DNA from: Actinomycetes bacterium
GTDB lineage: Bacteria; Actinomycetota; Acidimicrobiia; Acidimicrobiales; RAAP-2
Direction of reading: 5' to 3'
Assembly: GCA_021801235.1 (NCBI GenBank)
Contig: JAJYYG010000074.1
Location: 1-62,278, forward strand
DNA: 62,278 bases
The notes under the pieces were generated by a model. The model worked only from the letters and a program-made list of their open reading frames with translations. It was not told the origin of the DNA and did no database searches. A program made the translations under genes and the position numbers. Shown piece by piece: positions 35,059 to 43,715 of this stretch (within the stretch, counting starts at the first letter, position 1; the number at the start of each line of letters is the position of its first letter).

Positions 35059-35120
35059 CGCCAGTTCCGACCCGTGGCCGGGCGCGACCGACTCCGCCCT
35101 GGACCCCGCCCGGGCGCTCA

Positions 35121-36236
35121 TCAGATCCCGATGCGCTGGGCGAGCAGCTCGCGGTGGTAGGACGGGTCCCCGAGCATCAGCTCGGACGACTTGGCCCGCT
35201 TGAAGTAGAGATGGGCAGGGTGCTCCCAGGTGAACCCGATCCCGCCGTGGATCTGGATCGTCTCGGCCGCCGCATGGAAGTAGGCCTCCGAGCAGTAGGA
35301 CTTGGCCAGGCTGGCCACCACCGGCAGCTCGTCGGAGTCCTCGGACGCCGCCCAGCCGGCGTAGTAGGCCGCCGACTTCGCCGACTCGACCTCGAGCAGC
35401 ATGTCGGCGCACTTGTGCTTGATGGCCTGGAAGCTCCCGATCGGCCGGCCGAACTGGATCCGCGTCTTCGCGTACTCCACCGAGCTGTCGAGGCAGCGCT
35501 GGGCGCCCCCGACCTGCTCGGCCGCCAGGGCGACCGCCGCCAGGTCCAGCGTCTTGGAGAGACCCGGCTCGGCGCCCCCCTCGGTCCCGATCAACCAGGC
35601 CGGGGTGTCGGCGAACTCGAGGCGGGCCTGCTTGCGGGTCTGGTCCATGGTGGCCAGCGCGGTGCGGGTCAGGCCGGAGGCATCGCCCTTGACCCCGAAG
35701 AGGCTGATCCCGGCGGGGGTCCTGCCCACCACCACGATGAGATCGGCCACGTGGCCGTCGATGACGAACGACTTGTGCCCGTTCAGCTTCCACCCGTCCC
35801 CGTCCGGGGTCGCCTCCAGGGTCACCCCGTCAGCGTCCCACCGCCCGGTGTCCTCGGTGAACGCCAGGGTGGCGATGGTCTCCCCGGCGGCGATGCCGGG
35901 CAGGAGCGTCTCCTTCGCCTTGCCGTCGCCGGAGGTGAGGATGGCGTTGGCACCCAGGGCCACCGTCGAGAAGAACGGGGCGCACAGCAGGGCGGCGCCC
36001 ATCTCTTCGAGGACCACGATCAGCTCGACATAGGTGAAGCCCGCTCCGCCGAACTCCTCCGGGATGATGAGCGACTGTAGGCCGAGCTGCTCGGCCATCT
36101 GGGACCAGACGGCGGGATCGTAGCCCTCGGCCGTCTCCATCAGCCGACGGACCTCGGTCTCGGGCGACTTGTCGTCGAGGAACCGGCGGACGGACTTGCG
36201 GAGCTCGTCCTGCTCCTCACTGAAGGCGAAGTTCAT
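35121..36236 (-). CDS. Acyl-CoA dehydrogenase
   Basis: FAD enzyme introducing a trans-2 double bond in an acyl-CoA. 371 residues: N-terminal helical domain (NFAFSEEQDELRKSVRRFL), middle beta domain with LAFTEDTG, and C-terminal domain with RIQFGRPIGSFQAIKHKCADM and QIHGGIGFTWEHP, where the Glu is at the catalytic-base position. ATG at 36236 has GGAG six bases upstream; ATG at 36248 is an alternative. The substrate is unknown; shorter members such as this often act on steroid or branched side chains. A palindrome upstream suggests TetR-type control. Confidence 0.9.
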   Translation of the reverse strand: MNFAFSEEQDELRKSVRRFLDDKSPETEVRRLMETAEGYDPAVWSQMAEQLGLQSLIIPEEFGGAGFTYVELIVVLEEMGAALLCAPFFSTVALGANAILTSGDGKAKETLLPGIAAGETIATLAFTEDTGRWDADGVTLEATPDGDGWKLNGHKSFVIDGHVADLIVVVGRTPAGISLFGVKGDASGLTRTALATMDQTRKQARLEFADTPAWLIGTEGGAEPGLSKTLDLAAVALAAEQVGGAQRCLDSSVEYAKTRIQFGRPIGSFQAIKHKCADMLLEVESAKSAAYYAGWAASEDSDELPVVASLAKSYCSEAYFHAAAETIQIHGGIGFTWEHPAHLYFKRAKSSELMLGDPSYHRELLAQRIGI

Positions 36237-36312
36237 GGTGTGCTCCATCCCCCTGGGTAGGCCCCCGGCACAGGGGCTGCGTGCTCCGTTGTCTACCAGA
36301 ATCCGGGCGATG

Positions 36313-36342
36313 TTGACCAACGGGTCAAGCAACGGGTCAAGC
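36313..36342. promoter_or_regulatory. TTGACC-N4-GGTCAA inverted repeat plus 12-bp direct repeat
   Basis: TTGACCAACGGGTCAA at 36313-36328 is a palindrome with six-base arms. AACGGGTCAAGC is repeated at 36319-36330 and 36331-36342, so a second half-site is in phase 12 bases on. It lies in the 235-base divergent region between the acyl-CoA dehydrogenase and the MBL gene, a normal place for a repressor site. Confidence 0.5.
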
Positions 36343-36396
36343 GCCGGAGCGGGCGCAGAGCCGCGTGGCGGCTGGTCGTGGCCGCAGCGGTACGCT

Positions 36397-36429
36397 CGCT
36401 CCCGGGCCGGTGGTACCGGCCCGGGAGCG
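36397..36429. promoter_or_regulatory. Perfect 15-bp inverted repeat upstream of MBL gene
   Basis: Arms at 36397-36411 and 36415-36429 are perfectly complementary over 15 bases with a 3-base loop. It ends 42 bases before the MBL start, in the same divergent region as the TTGACC palindrome. It could be a leader hairpin or a large operator; a terminator is not expected between divergent genes. Confidence 0.7.
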
Positions 36430-36471
36430 GTCGCCCGGCGCAGTCCGGGACGAACCGGAAGGAGGCACGCG

Positions 36472-37095
36472 GTGACCGGGACACCCACGGAGATCACGTT
36501 CCAGGACGCGGCGGTCGAGGTGCACCGGGTGGTGGTCGGCCCAGTGGAGAACAACGTCTACATCGTGCGCTGCCGCGCCACCGGCGACGCGGTGCTGATC
36601 GACGCGGCCAACGAGCACGACCGCCTGCTCGATCTGTGCCGACTGCTCGGGGTGCGCAGCGTGGTCGAGACCCACGGCCACTGGGACCACATCCAGGCGG
36701 TCGAGGCCGTTCGGGAGGCGGGGATCGACGTGGCCGTGACCAGGGCCGACAGCGCCATGCTGCCGGGGTACGACCTGCTCCTCGAGGACGAGGCGGTGCT
36801 CGAGGTCGGCAGGCTCCGGATCCGGACCATCGCCACACCCGGCCATACCCCCGGATCGATGTGCTTCGCCGTCGGGGGCACCCCGCTCCTGTTCACCGGG
36901 GACACGCTGTTCCCCGGCGGCCCCGGCAACACGTCCTTCGAGGATGCCGACTTCGCCACCATCATCGCCTCCATCGAGAACCGGCTGTTCGCGCCGTTCC
37001 CGGCGGACACGCTGGTGCTCCCCGGCCACGGCGAGGGGACCACGATCGGGACCGAGGCCCCCCATCTCACAGAGTGGGTCGACCGGGGCTGGTGA
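36472..37095 (+). CDS. MBL-fold metallo-hydrolase (glyoxalase II-like)
   Basis: 207-residue metallo-beta-lactamase-fold hydrolase. Metal motif His68-x-His70-x-Asp72-His73 (THGHWDH), His125 in PGHTPGS, Asp144 in TGDTLFPGG and a last histidine in LPGHGEGT give a full dinuclear site. It resembles YcbL-like glyoxalase II and related thioesterases. GTG at 36472 has a strong AAGGAGG. It is divergent from the acyl-CoA dehydrogenase and probably shares its control region. Confidence 0.9.
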   Translation: MTGTPTEITFQDAAVEVHRVVVGPVENNVYIVRCRATGDAVLIDAANEHDRLLDLCRLLGVRSVVETHGHWDHIQAVEAVREAGIDVAVTRADSAMLPGYDLLLEDEAVLEVGRLRIRTIATPGHTPGSMCFAVGGTPLLFTGDTLFPGGPGNTSFEDADFATIIASIENRLFAPFPADTLVLPGHGEGTTIGTEAPHLTEWVDRGW

Positions 37096-37173
37096 CTCCC
37101 GCGGCCGCACGCCCGGGCAACGCGGGTCGGTCGGTTGGAATGGCCCGGGCCGCCCCGCAGATCGCGTTGGAGG

Positions 37174-39348
37174 TCAGATCGCGGTGGAGGGCCGCCTGGG
37201 CTCGCGGATGACCTCGATCCCCGCGGGGAGGCCGGTGATCGACACGCCGGAGGGCACCTCCTCACCCACCTCGACGGTCACCCGCGTCCCGGCCAGCGGG
37301 ATCCCCTCCACCTTCAGGTACCCGATGCCCTCGGGGAGGTTCGGGCACAGCCACGTCTTGCCGTACGGCACCCAGGGGTCGAGCCGCAGGAGGGTGCGCA
37401 GGCACAGCAACGGGGACGCCGCCGACCAGGCCTGGGGTGAGCAGGAGGTGGGATAGCCCACCGGGACGCTCAGCTCCCGCCGGTCGAGCCCGCTGAACAG
37501 CTCGGGCAGCCGGCCACCCTGGGCCATCGCCGCGTCCAGGAGCCCGAGGATCAGCTTCTGGGCTGCGCCGTCGAAGCCGTAGCGGGCCAGCCCGGCCGCC
37601 ACGATGGCGGTATCGTGCGGCCACACCGAGCCGCAGTGGTAGCTGATCGGGTTATAGCCGCCACCGGAGGCGGAGAGGGTCCGCACGCCCCACCCGCTGA
37701 ACAGGTCCGGGGACACCAGGTGCTCCGCCACCCTGCGGGCCTTGTCCTCGTCGACGATCCCGGTCCACAGGCAGTGGCCCATGTTGGAGGTCAACGAGTC
37801 GATCGGGCGCTTGTCGGCGTCGAGACCCACCGCGAACCAGCCGCGGTCCTCGAGCCAGAAGTCGCGGTTGAACGCCTTCTTCAACTGGGACGCCTTGGCG
37901 CGGAACCGGTCGTAGGTGGCGGTGTCCCCCGCCTCGAAGGCGAAGTGGGCACGGGCGAGGAAGGCCCCGTAGACGTAGGCCTGCACCTCGCACAGGGCGA
38001 TCGGTGCCTCCGCCACCCGGCCGTCGGCGTAGCGGATGCCGTCCCAGCTGTCCTTCCACCCCTGGTTGGCCAGCCCGCGGTCGGTGGCCCTCCGGTACTC
38101 GACATACCCGTCGCCGTCGGAGTCGCCGAACTGCTCGATCCACTCGATGGCCCGTTCGGCGTTGGGGAGGAGCTCGTCGACCAGCTCCCGGGCGACCCCC
38201 CACCGCCGAAGCTCGCCCAGCAGCATCACGAACAGGGGGGTGGCGTCCGCCGTCCCGTAGTAGATGCTGCCGCCCCCGAGCGAGAGGGACGCCGCGTCCC
38301 CGAACCGCATCTCGTGGAGGATGCGCCCCGGCTCCTCCTCGTGACGCGGGTCCACGTCGGTCCCCTGGAACCGCGCCAGGGTCTGCAGGACGCCGAGGGC
38401 AAGGTCGGGGTCGACGAGCAGGGCCATCCATGCGGTCAGCAGCGAGTCGCGTCCGAACACCGTCATGAACCAGGGGGCCCCGGCCGCCACCACCACCCGC
38501 TCGGGATGCTCGGGGTCGAAGATGCGCAGTGCCCCGAGGTCCTCGGCGCTGCGGCCCACGACCTCCTTGAGGCCGGGGTGGTCGGTGTCCACCTGCGGCA
38601 CCCGCCGTCGCCATCGCGCCAGCCGCTCGGCCGGCTCCGCCCGGTCCACCGGCTCCCCGCAGCGGTAGCGGGGGTCGATGACGACCTCATCGATCACCGG
38701 GGCCACCTCGACGCAGGTGGTCCACTCCGAGCGGGGCGGTACCACCACCTCGAAGGTGGCCAGGTCCGCCTCGACGGAGACCGGGCCCTCGAAGCGGACC
38801 TCGACACCGCGGGAGACGCCGCCCCGGCGGTAGGAGAACGCCATGGTGCCCGGACGCGCCCTGACGGCACCCTCCGTCGGGCCGGAGGTCGCCGCGGCGC
38901 GGTCGTCGGCGCCGGCACGACCCTCCTTGACTGCGAAGAGATCGGCGAAGTCCGCTCCCACGAAGACCTCCACGGAACAGAGCGACGGCTCGTCGCCGAA
39001 GTTCCGGAGGGTGATGTCCTCGCGCATCCCCTGGCCGACATAGCGCGACCGGAAGACCATCACGGTCGAGTCCGCCCGGCCCGGAGGAGGCAGGCACCGT
39101 GACACGAACGTGGACGAGAACGGGTCGTCGGTCACCGCCGCCAGCGGCTCGGTCCGCACCCCGTTGACCAGCACCTCGAATCGGGAGAGGATCCGGGTGT
39201 CCCGGACGAAGAGCCCCTGGGCGGCACCCGGGGTGATGTCCCCCGCGGAGCCGCTGATGGCGAAGGTCGACTCGTCGACCAGGGTGACCACCCCGTTGCT
39301 GGCGTCCAATTGGGCGACCGGGCCGGCGTAGGTCCACGGGTCGGGCAT
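37174..39348 (-). CDS. Glycogen debranching enzyme-like alpha-glucosidase (amylo-1,6 type)
   Basis: 724-residue protein: an N-terminal beta domain of the GDE_N_bis type (about 15-280, starting DESTFAISGSAGDITPG), then an (alpha/alpha)6 barrel of the GH63/amylo-alpha-1,6-glucosidase kind with PWFMTVFGRDSLLTAW, the acidic GLANQGWKDSWDG and NPISYHCGSVWPHDTA. Proteins of this build are annotated as debranching enzymes but the exact alpha-glucan substrate is unproved. ATG at 39348 has TACGGT seven bases upstream; GTG at 39357 is possible. No glycogen synthesis genes are nearby. Confidence 0.88.
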   Translation of the reverse strand: MPDPWTYAGPVAQLDASNGVVTLVDESTFAISGSAGDITPGAAQGLFVRDTRILSRFEVLVNGVRTEPLAAVTDDPFSSTFVSRCLPPPGRADSTVMVFRSRYVGQGMREDITLRNFGDEPSLCSVEVFVGADFADLFAVKEGRAGADDRAAATSGPTEGAVRARPGTMAFSYRRGGVSRGVEVRFEGPVSVEADLATFEVVVPPRSEWTTCVEVAPVIDEVVIDPRYRCGEPVDRAEPAERLARWRRRVPQVDTDHPGLKEVVGRSAEDLGALRIFDPEHPERVVVAAGAPWFMTVFGRDSLLTAWMALLVDPDLALGVLQTLARFQGTDVDPRHEEEPGRILHEMRFGDAASLSLGGGSIYYGTADATPLFVMLLGELRRWGVARELVDELLPNAERAIEWIEQFGDSDGDGYVEYRRATDRGLANQGWKDSWDGIRYADGRVAEAPIALCEVQAYVYGAFLARAHFAFEAGDTATYDRFRAKASQLKKAFNRDFWLEDRGWFAVGLDADKRPIDSLTSNMGHCLWTGIVDEDKARRVAEHLVSPDLFSGWGVRTLSASGGGYNPISYHCGSVWPHDTAIVAAGLARYGFDGAAQKLILGLLDAAMAQGGRLPELFSGLDRRELSVPVGYPTSCSPQAWSAASPLLCLRTLLRLDPWVPYGKTWLCPNLPEGIGYLKVEGIPLAGTRVTVEVGEEVPSGVSITGLPAGIEVIREPRRPSTAI

Positions 39349-39355
39349 CCGGGTC

Positions 39356-39361
39356 ACCGTA
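39356..39361 (-). promoter_or_regulatory. TACGGT -10 box for debranching gene (leaderless candidate)
   Basis: Minus-strand TACGGT ends seven bases before the ATG at 39348. Confidence 0.3.
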
Positions 39362-39455
39362 ATCGCCGCCGGGGTCCCAGGGAAACCGACGAGCCCGGGC
39401 GGCCACACCGCGGCCACGACCGGCCCGAGGCCACCGGCGGGTCGACCCTGGTGGC

Positions 39456-39815
39456 CTATCCGGACAGGTCGAGGCCTGCCTCCGCCAGCTCGTCGAGGTC
39501 GACGAGGCGGTGCCGGCCGCCTTCCCGGGACCAGGCGTACTCCCAGCCCCCCGCCGCGGTTCCGGCAGGGCGCTTGCCTGGGAACAGGCGGAAGAGGAGC
39601 TCTGCACCCGGACACCGGTCGTCCAGCGCGTCCGCCACCGGCTTGGCGATGCGGAGGAGGTCCGAGTTGCCGAAGACCTCGGTCACCACCCCGATCACCC
39701 GCCCGTCGCGCAGCCGCCGGACCTCCAACGGGTACACCTGCTCGGCCCCGCATGCGAAGACCCGGAGCTCGAGATCACGGCGTCCCTCGACGACTGGGGG
39801 ATCCTCCGTCTCCAC
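39456..39815 (-). CDS. Small conserved-looking hypothetical protein
   Basis: 119 residues, not recognised. The codon third positions are strongly G/C, as in neighbours. It is mixed alpha/beta with LELRVFACGAEQVYPLEVRRL and VIGVVTEVFGNSDLLRIAKPV, and the end is acidic (LVDLDELAEAGLDL). No signal peptide or membrane helix. GTG at 39815 follows a GATACT box by six bases, suggesting a leaderless transcript. It lies between the debranching gene (same strand) and the divergent suf genes. Confidence 0.6.
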   Translation of the reverse strand: METEDPPVVEGRRDLELRVFACGAEQVYPLEVRRLRDGRVIGVVTEVFGNSDLLRIAKPVADALDDRCPGAELLFRLFPGKRPAGTAAGGWEYAWSREGGRHRLVDLDELAEAGLDLSG

Positions 39816-39821
39816 CCCGTT

Positions 39822-39827
39822 AGTATC
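39822..39827 (-). promoter_or_regulatory. GATACT -10 box (leaderless candidate)
   Basis: Minus-strand GATACT ends six bases before GTG 39815. Confidence 0.35.
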
Positions 39828-39893
39828 CCACAGGGCCGATCGCCGGCCGGCGGGGCGGGGCGGGGCGGGGGGGCGGGTTGCCAGCCGGAGTTC

Positions 39894-39912
39894 CCCCTAT
39901 AGCCGGTAGGGG
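39894..39912. promoter_or_regulatory. CCCCTA-N7-TAGGGG inverted repeat at sufC1 promoter
   Basis: Perfect six-base arms CCCCTA (39894-39899) and TAGGGG (39907-39912) with a seven-base spacer. It matches the CCxYA-N7-TRxGG core of IscR type-2 sites, which is known biology in enterobacteria; which regulator acts here is unknown. The right arm ends 17 bases before the TAGGAT -10 box, so the site covers the -35 position. Confidence 0.5.
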
Positions 39913-39929
39913 AAAAGAACCGGGCGCGG

Positions 39930-39935
39930 TAGGAT
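39930..39935 (+). promoter_or_regulatory. TAGGAT -10 box for sufC1 (leaderless candidate)
   Basis: TAGGAT ends exactly six bases before the GTG of sufC1 and lies 17 bases after the inverted repeat. Confidence 0.5.
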
Positions 39936-39941
39936 CGGGGC

Positions 39942-40708
39942 GTGAGCGACGCAACCGCCTCGGGCGACACCGTCCGCACCCCCCCGCTCCTCGAGGTCGA
40001 GGGGCTCCACGTCTCCGTGGACGGGGTGCCCATCCTGCGCGGGGTCGACCTGAGCGTCGGGAGCGGAACCGTCCACGCGGTGATGGGACCCAACGGTTCG
40101 GGCAAGTCCACCCTGGCCAAGGTGCTGCTCGGCCACCCCGCCTACGAGGTCACCGCAGGGGCCATCCGCCTGAAGGGCGAGGATGTCACCGGATGGGCCA
40201 CCGACGTCCGGGGCAAGGCCGGACTGTTCCTCGCCTTCCAGGATCCCGAGACCATCGAGGGCGTCCCGGTGATCCAGTTCCTCCGCCAGGCGCTCTCGGC
40301 CCGCCGGGGCATCGACCTGTCGGTGCTGGAGGTACGGCTGATGATGATGGAGTGGATGAAGAAGCTGGGAATGGACCCGGCGTTCGGCGAGCGTCACCTC
40401 AACGAGGGGTTCTCCGGCGGCGAGAAGAAGCGGAACGAGATCCTGCAGATGGCCATCTTGGAGCCGGAGGTCGCCGTGCTCGACGAGACGGACTCCGGGC
40501 TCGACGTGGATGCCCTCCGGACGGTGGCCCGGGGGGTCCACACCGTGCGGACGGCGCGCCCGGACCTCGGGGTGGTCGTGATCACCCACTACCAGCGGAT
40601 GCTCGACGAGCTGGCCGCCGACCACGTCCACCTGCTGATCGACGGCAGGATCGTCGCCGACGGCGGGCCGGAGCTGGCGACCCGCCTCGAGACGGAAGGG
40701 TACGACGC

Positions 40709-40721
<13 letters not shown>
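39942..40721 (+). CDS. sufC: Fe-S assembly ATPase SufC (copy 1)
   Basis: ATPase of the SufBCD scaffold for Fe-S cluster building. 259 residues: Walker A GPNGSGKST at 49-57, Q-loop LAFQDPE, SufC-type signature FSGGEKKRNE from 157, Walker B VAVLDETDSGLD, H-loop ITHYQR. The sequence is canonical for actinobacterial SufC. GTG at 39942. The sufS start overlaps its 3' end by 13 bases. A second, more divergent sufC is encoded at 42595-43347 on the opposite strand. Confidence 0.94.
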
Positions 40722-41965
<1,244 letters not shown>

Positions 41966-42047
41966 GTGCCACCCGGTACCCTGGTCGGGTGCTGGACACC
42001 CCTTCCCCCCGAACGGATCCGTCGGCAGCATCTGGAGGCACCGCCTG

Positions 42048-42554
42048 ATGGCCGGCCTCGAGGACCTGTACCGCGAGATCATCCTCGACCACTACCGCTC
42101 GCCCCGGAACCGCGGTGAGCTGGCGTCCCCGCCGGCCTACCGGGTGGAGGGCTTCAACCCGCTCTGCGGCGACGAGATCGTGGTGACCTTCGAGATCGAG
42201 GGGGAGGCGGTCTCCGACATCAAGATCGGTGGCTCCGGTTGCTCGATCAGCCAGTCCTCCGCGTCGCTGATGTCCGCTGCCGTCAAGGGCAAGACGGTGC
42301 CCGAGGTCCGGGACCTGATCCACACCTTCAAGGGGATGATGTCCATCCACGAGTCCACCCTGCCGGGAGCCGGGGAAGACGGCGAGGCGGCCGACCCCGC
42401 CGAGCCCGGGCCCCCGGACATCGAGGAGCTCGGCGAGCTCGCCGCCCTGCAGGGCGTGGTCAAGTTCCCCGTGCGGATCAAGTGCGCCACTCTCGGGTGG
42501 AACACCCTGGCCCAGGGCCTCGACGAAGCCGACGCCGCCGGGTCCGCACCGTAG
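42048..42554 (+). CDS. sufU: Sulfur-transfer protein SufU
   Basis: Zinc-bound sulfurtransferase that takes the persulfide from SufS in Gram-positive-type SUF systems. 168 residues with Cys40 and Asp42 in NPLCGDE, Cys65 in GSGCSIS and Cys146 in RIKCATLGW, the four zinc ligands. An acidic insertion (about 107-130, GEDGEAADPAEPG) separates the two halves and is longer than in typical SufU. ATG at 42048 has GGAGG upstream. Confidence 0.94.
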   Translation: MAGLEDLYREIILDHYRSPRNRGELASPPAYRVEGFNPLCGDEIVVTFEIEGEAVSDIKIGGSGCSISQSSASLMSAAVKGKTVPEVRDLIHTFKGMMSIHESTLPGAGEDGEAADPAEPGPPDIEELGELAALQGVVKFPVRIKCATLGWNTLAQGLDEADAAGSAP

Positions 42555-42561
42555 GATCCAC

Positions 42562-42594
42562 CGCCGGGTCCCGCGCGGGGCTTCCGGGGACCGG
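42562..42594. terminator. Possible bidirectional terminator between sufU and sufC2
   Basis: The 40-base gap between two convergent stops holds GGTCCC and GGGACC arms around a GC-rich loop. No T-run on either strand, so this is only a candidate. Confidence 0.35.
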
Positions 42595-43347
42595 TCAGCG
42601 GTAGGCGGCGTACCCGGTGCGGTCGACGATCTCGGCCAGCTCGTCGCCTCCGGTGGCGACCACCTTCCCGGCGGAGAGCACGTGGACCACGTCGGGGTGC
42701 AGCACGTCCAGGAGCCGGTGGAAGTGGGTGATGGCCAGCACGCCCATCCCCCACTCGGTCGTGGCCGCCTCGACCCGGCGGGCGACGGCCTCGAGCGCGT
42801 CGACGTCGAGACCGGAGTCGATCTCGTCCAGGACGGCGAACCTCGGCCGGAGGACACCCAGCTGCAAGGTCTCGTTCCGCTTCCGCTCCCCGCCGGAGAG
42901 GTCCACGTTGAGCGCCCTCCTCAGCATCTTCCGGTCGAAGCCGATCCGGTCGGCCTCCTCCTCCATCCTCGCCCCGATGTCCGGCCGCTCCGCGCCCGCG
43001 CCCGGTCCAACCGGGGCGGCCGGCGCCCGGGCCGCGGAGAGCGAGGCGACGAGCGACACGCCCGGCACCTCGATCGGGTGCTGCATCCCGAGGAACAGCC
43101 CCGCTCGCGCCCGCTGCCAGGTGGGCAACGACAGCAGGTCGATGCCGTCCAGGCTCACCGATCCCCCGAGCACCTCGTAGCCGGGGCGCCCCATCAGGAC
43201 GTGGGCGAGCGTGCTCTTGCCGGAGCCGTTCGGGCCCATCACCGCGTGCACCTCGCCGCTGCGCACGGTCAGGGACACCCCGCGGAGGATCTCTTGCCCC
43301 GGGATCCCCGCCCGGAGATCGTCGATGATCAGCTCGCCGGTGCTCAC
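42595..43347 (-). CDS. sufC: Fe-S assembly ATPase SufC (copy 2, divergent)
   Basis: Second SufC-type ATPase, 250 residues: Walker A GPNGSGKST at 38-46, signature LSGGERKRNE from 150, Walker B FAVLDEIDSGLD, H-loop ITHFHR. Compared with copy 1 it has an Ala/Pro-rich insertion (about 106-122) and a GMQHP Q-loop. GTG at 43347 overlaps the Rieske stop as GTGA. The order sufD-Rieske-sufC is the usual actinobacterial one, so this copy is the positional equivalent of SufC. Confidence 0.92.
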   Translation of the reverse strand: MSTGELIIDDLRAGIPGQEILRGVSLTVRSGEVHAVMGPNGSGKSTLAHVLMGRPGYEVLGGSVSLDGIDLLSLPTWQRARAGLFLGMQHPIEVPGVSLVASLSAARAPAAPVGPGAGAERPDIGARMEEEADRIGFDRKMLRRALNVDLSGGERKRNETLQLGVLRPRFAVLDEIDSGLDVDALEAVARRVEAATTEWGMGVLAITHFHRLLDVLHPDVVHVLSAGKVVATGGDELAEIVDRTGYAAYR

Positions 43348-43715
43348 GGGACCACCACCGACACGTCGTCGCCGTCGACCACCAGTTGGTACACCGGCAC
43401 CGGGGTCGTCGCCGGCAGGGAGCAGGGGGCCCCGGTGCGCAGGTCGAAGGTCGAGCCGTGCTTCGCGCACTCGAGCTCGCACTCCTCGGCCCAGACCTCC
43501 CCGTCCGACAGGGGGAAGTCCTCGTGGCTGCAGCGGTCACCGACCGCGAAGAGCTCGTCACCGATCCGGGCCAGGGCGATCCTGAGGCCGGCGACGTCGA
43601 ACCGTCGCACCGAGCCGGGCTCGAGGTCGGACCGGCGGCAGAGCCGTACGGTCGCACCCGGGGAGGCCGGCTCCGGGGCATCGGGCACCGTGTCGGCGTT
43701 GGCGGGGTCAGCCAC
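43344..43715 (-). CDS. Rieske [2Fe-2S] ferredoxin in suf operon
   Basis: 123-residue Rieske-type ferredoxin of the dioxygenase kind. Cluster ligands Cys62, His64, Cys83 and His86 (CSHEDFP and CAKHGSTFD). The first 20 residues are an acidic Pro/Ala tail. It sits between sufD and sufC2 with overlaps on both sides (8 and 4 bases), as in many actinobacterial suf operons. It probably supplies electrons during cluster assembly, but its exact role is not settled. Confidence 0.92.
   Translation of the reverse strand: MADPANADTVPDAPEPASPGATVRLCRRSDLEPGSVRRFDVAGLRIALARIGDELFAVGDRCSHEDFPLSDGEVWAEECELECAKHGSTFDLRTGAPCSLPATTPVPVYQLVVDGDDVSVVVP

Noticed and set aside
42562-42594. Strong rho-independent terminator between the suf halves
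   Set aside because: Hairpin arms are present but there is no T-run on either strand, so I list it only as a low-confidence candidate.
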